Shown: positions 47,433 through 59,700 of the stretch, piece by piece
Numbering within the stretch: position 1 is the first letter of the stretch
How the letters are laid out: each line of letters starts with the position of its first letter
NCBI GenBank assembly: GCA_029844215.1
Contig: CM056731.1
Coordinates: forward strand, 83,658,992-83,722,991
DNA length: 64,000 bases
From: Przewalskia tangutica
Lineage: Eukaryota > Streptophyta > Magnoliopsida > Solanales > Solanaceae
Direction of reading: 5' to 3'
Notes under the pieces: generated by a model
Seen by the model: the letters and a program-made list of their open reading frames with translations, nothing else
Database searches by the model: none
Told to the model about the DNA's origin: nothing
Position numbers and translations under genes: made by a program

Positions 47433-48340
47433 TCAATGGTGCGAAGATAGAAGCAAACTTCTACGAACCGCCGATAATATCCTGCAAGGCCCGTAAAATG
47501 CGAACCTCTGCCGGAGTAGTAGGTCTAGGCAAGTCCCGATCGCCTCGATCTTGGCCGTATCAACTCGAATGCCATCAGCCCCGACAATATGCCCAAGAAA
47601 CGCCACTGAAGTCAATCAAAACTCACATTTGGAAAACTTGGCGTATAATCTGGTCTGGAGAATCACAAGATCGCCTCAAATGCTCCGCATGCTCCTCGCC
47701 TGAGCGAATAAACCAAGATATCATCAATGAACACTATCACAAGCGTGTCCAAAATGGTTTGAACACTCGGTTCATCAAATCCATGAATACCACGAGCATT
47801 GGTCAACCCAAAAGACATGACCGAACTCATAATGCCCGCACGTCCGAATGCGATTAGGGACATCCACCTCTCTCGACTCGCACTTTGATGATAGCCCGAT
47901 CGCAGATCAATCTTGAGAAACATCTCGCACCGCAACCGGTCGAACAAATCATCAATCACGGGAAGGGGTATCATTCTTAATGGTCACCTTGTTCACCTGT
48001 AATCAACACACATGCGTCGCCCCGCCCTTCTTCTTCACGAACAATCTGGCGCTCCCGGGGAGAAACACTAGGCCCGATGAAGCCCTTTCTCCAAAGAAAT
48101 CCTCACCTGGTCCTTCAACTCTCTCAACTCGGCGGTGCCATTCGATGGCGAATGGAAATAGGCCGAGTATCCGCAACACATCTATACAAAACTCGATCTC
48201 CTCTCGGGAGGATACCCGGAGGTCATCCGAAACACGTCTGGGAACTCGTGACTCGAATCGATCAAAATCTGGTACCGCAGCCTTGATTATCAAACACCGA
48301 ACGAGATGGTAGATATACCCTTCTCGCACCATCTTCCTAG
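47433..48340 (-). pseudogene. Reverse transcriptase
   Basis: From 48040, LFVKKKGGATHVC (family LFVKKKDGS..). Then VIDDLFDRL, KIDLRSGYHQ with the first catalytic Asp, VMSFGLTNA, and VIVFIDDILVYS with the IDD catalytic pair (about 47720-47731), followed by VAFLGHIVGADGIRVDTAKIEAI (47433-47615). All main RT motifs are visible with unaltered catalytic residues, but frames change between 48003 and 47974 and again before 47615. Confidence 0.9.
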
Positions 48341-48830
48341 CCTTGAGGTAGAAATAAACCTACCACCGGCGATACGTGCTCCTCCCACTCAACAACCGGC
48401 CTCGTGAAGCTGGAACCGCATTACTTTCTCTCTGCGGTCTACATTGGCGTAGCAAGAAGCTAGCCAATCCATCCCCATAATCACGTCGAAGTCAATCATC
48501 TCCAATCAGTATCAAGTCGCCAGGGTGCGACGATCAGAATGGTCACAGACAAGCTCTATATACCCGCCGAGCTACCATCGAATCACCCACTGCGTAGCTA
48601 CCTCGAAAGGATCTATGGACTCGTGCTCTATCCCTATCCTAATAGCAACAAGGGAGATATATAGGGCAGAGTAGAACCGGATCTATCAAGGCATAAACAT
48701 CAAACCCGTAAACCGATAAGGTACCGCGAACATCGGTGAGGCCTCACGATCTGTCGCTGGCCGACAAAGCATAAATGCGGTTACGAGGACCGCTAGAACT
48801 AGGACCGAGCCACGACCTGCCGCGACCTGC
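48341..48830 (-). pseudogene. Aspartic protease region and linker
   Basis: Around 48700 the minus strand reads YALID followed, in shifted frames, by the sequence where Tekay proteases have DPGSTLSY. EASP lies upstream, as expected before the protease. Towards RT, VIMGMDWLA (about 48450-48480) is the usual protease-RT linker. The frame is heavily broken, so the catalytic Asp-Thr/Ser-Gly triad cannot be confirmed. Confidence 0.65.
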
Positions 48831-48869
48831 TGACCCATGAGCACCCCGCCTCCGGGCGAGTAATCAGAG

Positions 48870-50012
48870 GAGATGATGGCGCAATGTAACACGGGTGAGC
48901 CCTACCACGCCACGCCGGCCTGACAGCCGCAGTGACCGCTGGCTACAATCGTAACAAGCTCCAAAAGTAGTACCACACTTCCGTAATGGGATCTACCGAC
49001 GGCCACACCTGGGGTGGTCCCGATCGCCGCACTCGCTACTCGACGCCCGAAGCCCTGGGCCACGGTGCGCCTCGAAAACTCGCTGTGGCCGAGGACGGTG
49101 CAGGAGTGCTCGAGCCGGCCGGTGCGAATCTAGATCGCCGAGGCCGCCACCACGATGACCCCGAAGACCCTCCCGCCCCGGCCTTCTTCTCGCCGTCGCC
49201 CACTGCCGACCTCTGCGCCTCGCATCCAAGAGCGTGAGCTGCATGCGGTAATGTCCATACCGTGAAGAGAAACACCCGCACACGACTCAACCATATAGTC
49301 GTCTAGCCCGGTGACATAGCGGTGCACCCTATCCTCCATATCTGCTACCAAAGCTGGGACATATCGAGCCAATGAATCAAACTCGACATTGTACTTCGAC
49401 GGCGTCCTCTCCGCCAAGTGGTAAAAATCTATCACCGCGCCTCCTCATCTGTGGAGGCAAGAAGTGAGTGAGGAAAGCCTCTGAGAACTCATCCCAAGTA
49501 GCTGGGGACGCGTGCTCTCCCCGGGATAACTCCCATGAATCAAACCAATCGACTGCGGTATCACGCAGCCGATGCGAACCGGCGTCACAGACTGTCTCGA
49601 GGCCTTGATCACCCCTACGATCCTTGAAGCCGACGGATGAACTCCTCGCGATCATCCTCCGGCCTCTACCCGTAAAAATCTGTCGGGCTACAACTCAAGA
49701 AATCTCGTAGTCTCAAACTATCTGCCCTCGGGTGCACCACGGGTGCGACTGGAGCTGGAGCTGGAACTGGAACTGCCGCATCCAATCTCTCCTCGTAACG
49801 GGCCACAACTTTAGCCAATAGCTGGGCCATCTCCTTGTACCCTAACTCCTCCGCCCAGTGCCGTGGACGAGGTGTGGGTGCGTGGTCTCTTTGAAATTGG
49901 CCGTCATAGAACTCGGTCTGCTCGTATAGACCGGGCTCGAGCCTTGTGACTGGGTGTCTGCTAGCGACTCCTACCGCATTGCTCTTCGGGCGGGTTGCCT
50001 TACGTGAGGCAT
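48870..50012 (-). pseudogene. gag of the full-structure element
   Basis: Start ATG at 50012 (MPHVRQPAR in this frame; a parallel frame gives ASRKATRPKS). An N-terminal part with a Pro/Ala run (VPVPAPAPVAPVV) follows at 49666-50000. The capsid core SHRLRDTAVDWFDSWELSRGEH and WDEFSEAFLTHFLPPQMRR is at 49377-49655, then YNVEFDSLARYVPALVADMEDRVHRYVTGLDDYM (49260-49420). The knuckle region (48890-49010) is degraded to CGR..HYG and CYDC-like traces. It keeps the central block that the shortened gags lack. Confidence 0.82.
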
Positions 50013-50196
50013 AATCACATAGAAAGGAATACGTTAGAGAGTCCAACCTATAACATTTCTAAAGCACGATCTCGAATGAGAAAATGGAAACCAATCCTAA
50101 ATATCCTATAGCCTCACGATTATTGGTGTGGTGCACAACACACCGATAATCAAGACTCTACTAGATACGGTCTCAGACACTTTCAGAGGATTAATC

Positions 50197-50207
50197 GCTC
50201 GATACCA
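50197..50207 (-). other. Primer-binding site, altered (full-structure element)
   Basis: GCTCGATACCA, the complement of TGGTATCAGAGC minus one base, four bases from the LTR at 50212. Positions 50013-50196 between it and gag are an untranslated leader with no gene. Confidence 0.8.
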
Positions 50208-50211
50208 CTTT

Positions 50212-52665
50212 TGTCACGACCCATTCCGGCCCGTGGATCGTGCCTCATCGGCACCCAAGTAGTCATACATCGAGTAATCGTGAAATATAAAACAAGACAT
50301 GAAACGATTTATAAAATAAGACACGCTTTATGTGAACAAGCGTCGCTTTCGCATATATATATAAACTGAGTTTAGCGATACATCCGAATAATCGCATAAC
50401 ATGACTCTGCACTCTAAGGAAATATACAACTATGGCGGACAGGCCCGCCATACCCTCGACCGCATAAACTATCTACAATACAGGAGATCATACCAAAAAG
50501 TAGAGCCTCGGAGAAGATGGAGCTCACGACACCAATGCAAAGAGATCCTAAGGATGCGGATCTAGCACTGCTTGCCCTTACTGCGCATGAACGCGGCCAA
50601 GGAGGTCAAGCAACAGTACTAAGTATGCGAAATCAGAAAGTACTTAAATGAAAACATATCATTTTAAAACCAGTTTACAAATTTGTGTGAAACAACCAAG
50701 TAAACCGCACGTAGTGCCACATCACAAACAAGAGAAACAATAGGTAACTGTAATAGGTCTTGACTAGTCTGCGAATGATCGAAACAGGGACACTCGCCCA
50801 TATCATAATTCTGAAAGCCTAATCTCGACTCGAGTCCGCATAGGCCACTCACGTGGGCCCGCATGAGGTATAACCCGCATCGAGGGTAGCTACTCGGCAT
50901 CGCCCCGACTCGTTGTCCGCATGGCCACATAGACCGCATGAGGCATAACCCCGCATACTAACACGAACTCTCAGAGCTCGCATAGCCCCTGGACCCGCAT
51001 GAGGTATTCTCGAATCATGGTCCTGCATCGCCGAGTCTACCCCGCGTCGGAGGCGCCAACCTCGGTATCATCTCAAGAGGTGAGTGATAGTACACTAACA
51101 TAACTTATTATCTTTAAAAAACATAATCACAACAAGAATAATATTTTTCAAAAACGTTACTAGACACTAACTCACATAGGATCATATGATGTCTACTTAT
51201 CAAACCATCTTATTATTCTATTCACAATTCAATATAAGTGCATTATAAACACATAGGCAAACTGTTTCTTTTATCAATCTTAAGTGGTTATACTTAACTT
51301 CCCATAAGGCTAGTATAACTCTTAAGCTTCGCTTTAAAACCAATTAGTTCTCTTCTTAAAAAAATGATTCAAAGATTCTTTTAAAATGCTTTCGGATCTT
51401 TATTATTCAAAGCTAGCCGAGGCATTCTGTAGTTGTTATTCGGGCTTAAGCCGTGAGGCATTCCGTAAGTATTATTCGAGCTTAAGTCAAAGACATTGCC
51501 GTAGTTATATTTTAGTTGACACATGTACGTCACCGTACTATATATATTGTAAAATATCATGCTTTAGGAAGAATCACATACCTTCTCAAAAAAACCACCG
51601 CCAAGTTGAATATGTCGCGCAGAGAGTCACCTATAATAGTCACAGATATCTATCAAAGACTACTCAAGGTCATTCTAAACAGAGGGTTCACAATTCTATG
51701 GAAAGTCAAGATTTCCTACCGGTGAGCTATATAAGTCTCATCAGTGAAAGCAATCTATGTAAGTACAATTTGATTATTCTTCTTTAAACCCTTCTACTGT
51801 GGTAGCTCAATTCTATTCTGTGATATTCTTCTAAGTATTTATACTTATTCTTATACTACAATGAAGTATTCTCTAATTCAAAAGAGGGTTAGGATTAGTT
51901 ACCTCGGAAGCCCAATAATATCCTAGAAAAGTCGCGCTGAGCAAGGTTTTGCTCCTAAGTTGTATGCTCCAGAAACCTTAGAAGTTCTTCACAACTTCTA
52001 CTAAGTACTAAGGTATTTGGGCTAGGGTATTTTGGGCATTATAACAATACTAGAAGACAACTTTTCTACCAAGGAGGGGGTAGGTTTTGGCTAGGCTAGG
52101 GGCCTCGCCAAACTTCTTAGGCAAGTGGGGGTATTCGCCAAGGGCCTTCTGCGGGAGTGGGAGGTGTTGGACGAAAAGGCTACAAAGGGAGAGGAGAAGA
52201 TTTTCAAGACTTGGAAAGATGTGTGGATGAAGAACTCTTCATCTCTAAGGGTATTTATAGGTCGTTGGCCAACCAATGGCCAAGATTAAGACAAGTGCAA
52301 GGCAAGTGTAGGGTGAGGATTAACTATACACAAATATCCTACCAACTCCTTGACTTGTGCACAAGGCACAAAAAACGTGCCATTACTAGCCAATTCGTCC
52401 AAATGGACGATTTGAAGTCCACCAATTGGAGGGTGCCAAGTGTCGCCCTCCCGTTGGTCCAAAATGTTTCGTCTCTCGGAAAAATCCGCAAAAATTAGAA
52501 ATGGCATAGCCGAAATTTACCCTACGAAAGCTGTGGAAACGTTTCGTCGGAAAACTATTCGTTTTGTGAGTTGTGCCCAAAAAAAAACGTTTTGCCTAAA
52601 CTTTAAGGCTAGACTTTTTGTACGTATTCCCTTACGTACATACTCTGGAAATACGGGGTATAACA
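50212..52665 (-). repeat. 5' LTR of the full-structure element
   Basis: 2454 bp, collinear with 42826-45333. TATA box at 52252-52260, ATGCGG-type module at 50780-51060. It has more CAG/CTG-type losses than its partner (for example the 50220-50280 hairpin region against 42830-42900). Confidence 0.9.
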
Positions 52666-52670
52666 AGCAT

Positions 52671-54824
52671 GTTCTACTTGAAAGGTGGACAAGGCTAGCC
52701 GGGTTATAGCCGTGGAGCGTTTTGCTAATTGTCGATAATCGTCGTGAGGTATGTGATTCTTCCTATCCTCTTGAGCATGATATTTTAAAAGAATATGTAT
52801 AGTACGGTAGACGTACGTGTGTTAACTGAACGTGGTTTTACTGCGATGTCTTTTGACTTGAGTCTAATAATAAGAATCTTGAAGTATTTCAAAAGAATTA
52901 AGAATCGTTTTTGAAAGAAGAGTAATACTTGGTTTTAAAAGCTTAAGAGTTATACTAGCTTTATGGGAAGTTAGGTATAACGACTTAAGGGAGATAAAAG
53001 GAACGGTTTACTTAATTGTTTATGAACGCCTTATATTGATTTCAGAAATGAGAATAAGTATCGAACAAACCACTGCAGCGCTAATAAAGGGAAATGTATT
53101 GACTAAGTAAGTATTATTAAAACCAGTAGAAACCTCCATCTGCATAGAAGCTAAGATGAGACAAAATGATATTACATTTCCCAGATCATGGCTGCTTTAA
53201 TAAGATTGTTATAAACAAGAATAACCTACTCACACATAAGGCATATGTTTCTCAAATTGTTTTAAAGGAGAATTATATTATTAAGTGATTAAGACTATGA
53301 ACTACGAAACCTTTCGAAAATGAGAAACTTGAGCATTTGAAATTAGGCAAACTTGAAACGTTTGGAAAAGAATGTTGTTACTTGATTTTACAAAGGGAAG
53401 TGTTTTGGTTTACTTAAAAGGATAGTCACTCTATTTTTATACTACGGGTATTGTGTGACTTTTGTGAAAGAAACGGATCTTTTAAAGAGTTAATGTATGA
53501 AGTACTTTGGGGATAAAAACCCGAACTTGTTAACATAAAGTAGAAAGTACCTTGTGTGAATAACTTGATTGTGTTGGTTTGTCATAGCCTTGTAATACTT
53601 TCTTGATTGATTTGATAAGTAAACATGTTTAGGATGCTACGTGTGTTAGTATCTTGTGATGTTTGTGTAAAGGGGTTTCCCTTGATTGTGCTTATGTTGT
53701 TTAACGATAAGCCGTTATGATAGTATTGTACCACTCACCTCTTGACATGATACCGGGGGTTAAGGCGCCTCCGACGCGGGTATACCTCGGCGATGCAGGA
53801 CTATGATTCGAGAATACCTCATGCGGGTCCAGTGGGCCTATGCGGAGCTACGAGAGTTCCAGGTTAGTGTGCGGTCTATATAGCCATGCGGTCTATGTGG
53901 GCTACGCGGACCACGGTCGGGGCGATCGCCGGGAGTAGCTACCCTTGATGCGGGGAATACCTCATGCGGGCCTATGTGTGTGGCCTATGCGGAGCTGCGG
54001 GAATTCCAGGATTAGACGCAAGACATTTGATATCGCGCGAGTGGCCAGCTTCGATCATGTGGCGGTCTAGAAAGACCTTGTGATACAGTTTATGACTTGT
54101 TGGTACTGTGGGTTTTACTAGTCGGTTATGCCTTCGTACTTACCCCGTACGGTTTTATTATGACACAGGTGGGACCTGGTGTTCATGTGTATTCCTTGGT
54201 GCTTATATATCATAGATCACGGCGTGAGGAAGGTATTCCACGCATGATTGATGTTGTGGCGTGAGACCCATAGTTATATTTGAGTGATGACTTTGAGGCG
54301 AGTCCCGACTTGACATGACCGCTATTTATCAGAACTATAGTTTGGTTATCATACATGTCTCTAGCTTTAACAAGACTACTATGAATTCATTTGCGTGATT
54401 TTCGCCACATACTTGGTACCAGGTCGACCTTCGGGCCGCGTTCACGCCGCAGTAGAGGTACACCCGTCGATCCTCGCTCTTAGGATCACAATTGGTTGGG
54501 AAGCTCCGTTTCTCCGGAGGCTTATCTTTGGTATAGTCCCCTGTCATTGTAGGTACTTACATTCAGGGGTATGGCGGGGCCCTGTCCCGCCATTGTTGTT
54601 ATATCATTCTTAGAGGTCTGTAGTACTGTTGTGGGCAGAGTTTGTAAAAGGGATGTAACTGTTCGGATTCATGTTTTTATATATATGTCGAAAGGCAACT
54701 TCTCTCAGATAAACTGTTTTCACTTCACATTATTTTCATGTCTTGTTTTATATTCCGCTGATTACTCTGATGTATGTCTACGTGGGTGCGTAAGGCACGA
54801 CCACGCCCGGTTCGGGTCGTGCCA
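52671..54824 (+). repeat. 5' LTR of the +strand element, second segment (R/U5)
   Basis: Continues 42825 after the nested element. The candidate exon ends at 52749 before GTATGTGATT. The ATGCGG-type module lies at 53770-54010 and a CCGCAG acceptor-like site at 54448-54453. The end reads GGGTCGTGCCA instead of ..GTGACA. No gene. Confidence 0.87.
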
Positions 54825-54828
54825 AAAG

Positions 54829-54840
54829 TGGTATCAGAGC
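54829..54840 (+). other. Primer-binding site, intact (+ strand)
   Basis: TGGTATCAGAGC four bases after the LTR end at 54824. The leader to gag (54841-55032) is non-coding. Confidence 0.93.
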
Positions 54841-55032
54841 AGTTAATCCTCGGAAAGTGTCTACAGACCGTATCTAGTAGAGTCTTGATTATCGGTGTGT
54901 TGTGCACCACACCAATAATCAGGAGCCTATAGGATACTTAGGATTGGTTTCCATTCTTCTCACTCTGAGATCGTGCCTTAGAGCTGTGTTATAAGTTGGA
55001 CCCCTCTAACGTATTTCTTTCCCCTACCAGTT

Positions 55033-56009
55033 ATTCCTCCGCGTAAGGCAACCCGCTCGGCGGCAAGGCAGGCGGAGCTGCGAGTAGAGCACAGAGGGTT
55101 ACGAGGGCACAGGCCCAATCATCACTTGGGGTGGTGCTTCATTCGGGGAGTTCGACGACGCCGCCAGTCCCAGCAGAGTCTAGCACAGCGGCAACAGTTC
55201 CTACTGCGGCCATGATATTTGAACCTTCAGTTCCACGACCAGTAGCAGGAAGTATGGATTGCAAAGAGGCGACCCTGTTACTAGCTATAGATTTAGCAAC
55301 CAGAAAGTATATTATGTACCGATTTATCACGGGTCTTGATGAGTATCTAAGAGAGGGTTGTGCAATAGTAGCTCTTGATCGAGCATGGCTCGCATACAGC
55401 TTATGCGCAGCAGCCGAGAAACGTAGGATCGACGGTTAACGAAGATCGCCAGAAGAGGCGAAAAGCAGGTCCTTTGGTAACTATCGAGGCGCACCTTCTG
55501 GCAGCAGATCGTTATGCACCTCCGCCAGTGCAGAGTGTTCCTCCACAGGGTTCAGGACGTTTGGGGTATGCAGGAGTTGGTCAGAGCTCCAGGGCTGCTG
55601 GTTCGCAGATACACGTAGGTTCCAGCTAGTCGGATTCAGTTTTCCTCGATTCACGGTGGCGGCGTCATCCCGGGAATGTCGCTTTTTGTTGGTGCTTGTT
55701 TTACTGCGCCGCCGTGGTCGTGTCGAAAGGGTGTCCTAGTAGGAGGATGCAAGTAGGAGGACTCACCTACCATCGATCATGATTGATGAGTTCGGAGAGG
55801 AAGGGTGTTAGCGAGGAGGCCACCCCACCCGGTGTGGCCGTTGTGGTAAGTGTCATTGTGGGAGTGTCGACTTCTTCGACTTGTTATGCTTGACAGCGGG
55901 CCATTTGCGAGAAATTGTCCGACTGCAGGTGGTGCGGATATGAGACTCGCCCTTCAGATCGGCTAGTTCATCACCTTCCCTAGCTATGCGCCCAACAGGG
56001 CAGGGTTGA
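55033..56009 (+). pseudogene. Shortened gag of the +strand element
   Basis: The expected start codon reads ATT before CCTCCGCGTAAGGCAACC (family MPPRKAT). After an N-terminal part, EPSVPRPVAGSMDCKEA leads directly to YRFITGLDEYLREGCA (55131-55439), so the capsid core is missing exactly as in 4269-5302. The knuckle region (about 55670-55960) is frameshifted, with CHCGSVDFF- and CYA-like traces. It ends LAMRPTGQG and TGA (56007-56009), matching the LAIRPTGQD end of the outer element. Confidence 0.75.
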
Positions 56010-56509
56010 TTAGAACGACAAAGGGTAGTGAAGCAGTAGATACAGGTATATCCTTAACCCTCTAGAGATTTGTACGTGTGATAAGATGAGTATATCTTAA
56101 GTGTTATGTTCAGATAGCATTGTGTTAATTGTGATTAGAAATCATGGTTAGTTAAAAGGGTAAGGTTGGGGATAAGGGAAAGTGTGAGCCTTAGAATGTT
56201 ATACGTGGAGACCTTAGAGGTTAGGCCATCTCGAGTAAAATATTTATATTTTATGTTTGACCCTTATCGGAGTACATAGTATACGTGAGATATATATTGT
56301 GTGTTAAGTCCCTGAGTAGTGTGGAATGAAAGAGGGTAGTTGAGCTAAGAATGACCACTAGGTTTTCGTAACAGGATTAGTGAGATTGTTCCGGATCGGG
56401 GAACAAGTGTTTGGCGCAATAGCGGGTCGGGTTGAGGGCCGATCGCGGGTCAACCCGCGGCCTGTATTGTGGTGGGGTCAGTTCGAGGTGGTCCCGCCAG
56501 GTGGTGGGG
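56010..56509. other. Internal spacer of the +strand element
   Basis: No gene. Collinear with 3781-4268 in reverse complement, including GCGGGTCAACCCGC (56445-56458) and GGTCATGAGGGTGTTAGGCCC before the integrase remnant. Confidence 0.6.
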
Positions 56510-56764
56510 TCATGAGGGTGTTAGGCCCATGTTTTGTTAACCATCGTACGAGTTCGTGGATGCGTTCGACCAGTAGTCGGGCCGATGAGGTCAGCCCATC
56601 TTGTCTTTCGCCAGATCATTTACTCGCAGAGGTTATGCGAGATGTTATATATATCAGGAAGGTTGTAAGGCTGCACGGGGTGGCTACTTTCACCTTATGA
56701 CAGGCAGTGGAGCCAGGTTATGGCTATTTCTTTTTTTTCTGGAAGTTTTACCGGGCAGGGTTAG
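56510..56764 (+). pseudogene. Integrase-core remnant
   Basis: Traces in three frames: VRGCVRPVVGP, RRGYARCYIYQEG and VIYIRKVVRLHGVATFTL, corresponding to YARLYIREIVRLHGVP of intact integrases, then FWKFYRAG-like sequence. It is cut at 56764 by the next element; gttag (56760-56764) is that element's probable left target duplication. Confidence 0.7.
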
Positions 56765-59700
56765 TGTTACACCCCGTAAGTCCAGGACATGTATAAGAGA
56801 ATGTACGTAAGGAATCAAGACTTGGAAATTGGTACGAATGGAAGAATTATTTTTCCGGCAGAAAATCTTCCGAACGCCGGAAAGGAAAAATGTTCGTTGT
56901 TGAGAATTGGATTCTCAAAATGCATTATTTGAGGATTATGGAACTTTTAACATTATGGAAATTTGTTTTTCGGCTTTGGTCATGTGGGGCCCACCCGAGG
57001 AATTTTACGTTTTGTGGGGCCCACGAGGGTTACGGAATTTTATGGACGAATGAGAGGGCGACACGTGGCACCCCCACATATGGTCTTGGACGAATTAGAG
57101 GAAGGGTAAAATGGTCATTGACCATCTTGGAAGATAAGTCTTGCTAGCTTGAGTTTGTTGACCAAGTCAACTTGTCCACTTGGCTTTACATTAATTGTTC
57201 TTCATCCTAGCCCACAAGTGTGTTAATCTAAGCCCTCCAATATGTTTTATATACCCAACTAGTAGCAAGACTTGGCTTTTTACACTTAGAAAAATTAGAG
57301 AACCTTGTGTTCTTCAAGACATGCTCTCGGGTTCACTACCTTTTGCACAAGAAAAATTTGTAGTTTTGATCCATTGTTCACAAGACTTAAACCCAATGTC
57401 CCTAAGGGTATTGTAAGGATATCTCAATAGAAAGATTTCGGAAAACGGCGTTTTCGTATTAGTCGCAAGGCGGAAACTTGAGGAGTTCTTCAACTTTGAA
57501 GTTGGAACTTGAAGATGAGTTCTTCATAGGCTTCTAAGGAGTGCTTGGAGCGGTTTGGAACATAAGGAAAGGAGCTAAGAATTTGCTAAGGAGCGACTTT
57601 GAATCTTGGAAACTTTAAGGGCTTATAAAGGTATAAATTTTGTCGTTTTAATAGTTAAGACTTACTTATTGTTGTAGCTATGGATATTAGCAACCATGAG
57701 TTATATAGTATGAAGTTTGATAAGTATATTGACTATTGGAACCCTAATCCGAAAACTAGCATGTTTAGCCTTAAGATTACATTTCAAGTTGATTATTAGT
57801 TTAAGTCGTCGCATGTTTTATAAGAAGGAAATTGTAGTTGTGGAAGTTGTTTATGACTATATAACATGTTAGACCTTAGAACTTGGAATTGGAAAAGGAT
57901 TGGAAAAGACTTTGAATTGTTGGTTATGTTGTTGGCCGAGAATGGCTTGATTATGGAACTACTTAGTATTAATTGTGGGGCGGAATTTTACACGTATTGT
58001 AAGGCGTGTAATCCCCTTTGTTTGGTTGTTGTTTTGAGCCTTAAATGTGGCGTGTTGGTTATTGTATTCGGCCTTGAAAAAGGTGGCAAAGTGAGTAGAA
58101 ACAAAGGAAGTGATGCCCGATTTTCCGTAGAATTAGAGACCGTATACTTAGTATTATTCTACGTTAGAGACTAGAAGTTGATAGTCTTGTTGTGACCATT
58201 ATAGGTTGACCCTTCTAAGTACGGCGTATTCGGCTTAGCTTGTGAATTTAGCCGAAAAGGTATGTGAACTATCTCCTCTTCTAGCATGATTCCATAAGAT
58301 AAAGAAAGTAAGTTCTACTCCTTAAATGATCCCTTCCTTGGTTGTACTTGAATTTTCTAGTATAGAATTTGTTCTATGTACTTCCTTGATTGTACTTTGA
58401 TGTTTAAATTGTAAGTTGTATAATCCATTGCCTTAGTGGAGTTTGGATTCTTAAGAGTGAAAGTATTTTGCTTAAAATACATGGAGTCTTGAAAAGGAAG
58501 TGGTTTCCAAACCTTTTGGCTAGTGCCTTAGTTCCAAAACCTAAGTGTCGTTTTAATGACTTTAGGGGAGTCAAAGGAGTGAATTACTTAATTGTTTTAA
58601 AACAGGAGAAATGACATGATTTAAGAGAAGTAACTTGTTTTAAAGGTGTGAGTTACTTGAGGTTTAAAAGTAGAAGAAACTTGTTTTCTAAATATTAAGA
58701 GACTTGAAGTATTTCGGAAAGTTAAGAACTTGATTTGTAAGTATGTGAGACTTGGTTTTAAGTATAAGTCTCTTGGTTATAAAAAGGAATGAATATGTCT
58801 AAAACCATAAAGGGTTATAACGGCTTTATGGGAAGTTGGTTAAACGGATTTATGGAAGGTTAAGAAAGTTGTCTATTTTGATTATTGGGCATAAGTTGCC
58901 TAGATTGTGAAAATTTGAAGTTACTTGATTTCAAGCTTTGAAATGAGTTTTCTAAAAGTGTAGTAACTTACTTTGAAAAATAGACACACCTTGATACTAC
59001 GGGTGTTAGTATCTTGAGGTTTTACATAAAAAGGAGTCTTTTGAAAAGAATGTACGTACGTAGTACTTTGGCTTGGTTAATTGAGAATTATCCTATGTGT
59101 GCCTTGATAAGTACTTTGGCTTGATTAATTGAGAATTATTCTATGTGTGCCTTGATAAGTACTTTGGCTTGATTAATTGAGAATTATTCTATGTGTGCCT
59201 TGATAAGTACTTTGGCTTGATTAATTGAGAATTGTCTATATGTGCTGGTGATAGCCTTTGAGTGCAAGTATTATGTTTTATTACGTTGCCGCGACTCTCG
59301 GTTGGAGGTACCGTCTTGTTGTAAGTTACTTGGACGCATCGACGGTGATGTGGATTCCACGGTATGCTTCCGTTATTTGTAGTACTTGGGTTAAATTCCC
59401 GGATTTTTATAAAAGACATGGTAGTGCTTATGTGTTGTTTGACGGCCGGTTGAGATAGGGTAAGAGTATAAGTGAGGGGTAAACCCCCAAGACGCTTTAC
59501 CACCTTCTCCAGGGTAAGAGTATAAATGAGGGGTAAACCCCCAAGACATTATACCCCCTGCTTTACCACCTTCTCCAGGGTAAGAGTATAAATGAGGGGT
59601 AAACCCCCAAGACATTATACGCCCTGCTTTACCACCTTCTCCAAGGTAAGAGTATAAATGAAGGGTAAACCCCCAAGACATTATACCCCCTGCTTTACCA

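Larger units (their letters stand above)
42826..52665 (-). mobile_element. Full-structure Tekay/Del-like Ty3/gypsy retrotransposon
   Basis: 9840 bp with a perfect target-site duplication agcat (42821-42825 and 52666-52670). LTRs 42826-45333 (2508 bp) and 50212-52665 (2454 bp). Minus-strand order: primer-binding site, gag, protease, RT, RNase H, integrase with a chromodomain-like tail, polypurine tract. This is the only element here with every coding domain. Reading frames are broken at many places, often at CAG/CTG or C/G-rich sites, so it cannot be decided from this sequence whether it is dead or misread. It interrupts the candidate exon of its host LTR. Confidence 0.93.
41658..56764 (+). 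mobile_element. +strand non-autonomous Tekay/Del-like element, interrupted twice
   Basis: 5' LTR in two pieces (41658-42825 and 52671-54824, together 3322 bp) around the -strand element 42826-52665. Then come the primer-binding site (54829-54840), shortened gag (55033-56009), spacer and integrase-core remnant (56510-56764), where another element begins at 56765. Gag and integrase architecture match the 1-18643 and 6513-16331 elements, making it the third member of that family. Its 3' LTR lies outside the window. Confidence 0.85.

Noticed and set aside
46456..48312. Several +strand frames of 60-128 codons
   Set aside because: Opposite-strand shadows of the RT, RNase H and integrase region of the 42826-52665 element.
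54829..54840. tRNA gene signal
   Set aside because: TGGTATCAGAGC is the 12-base primer-binding site; no cloverleaf surrounds it.
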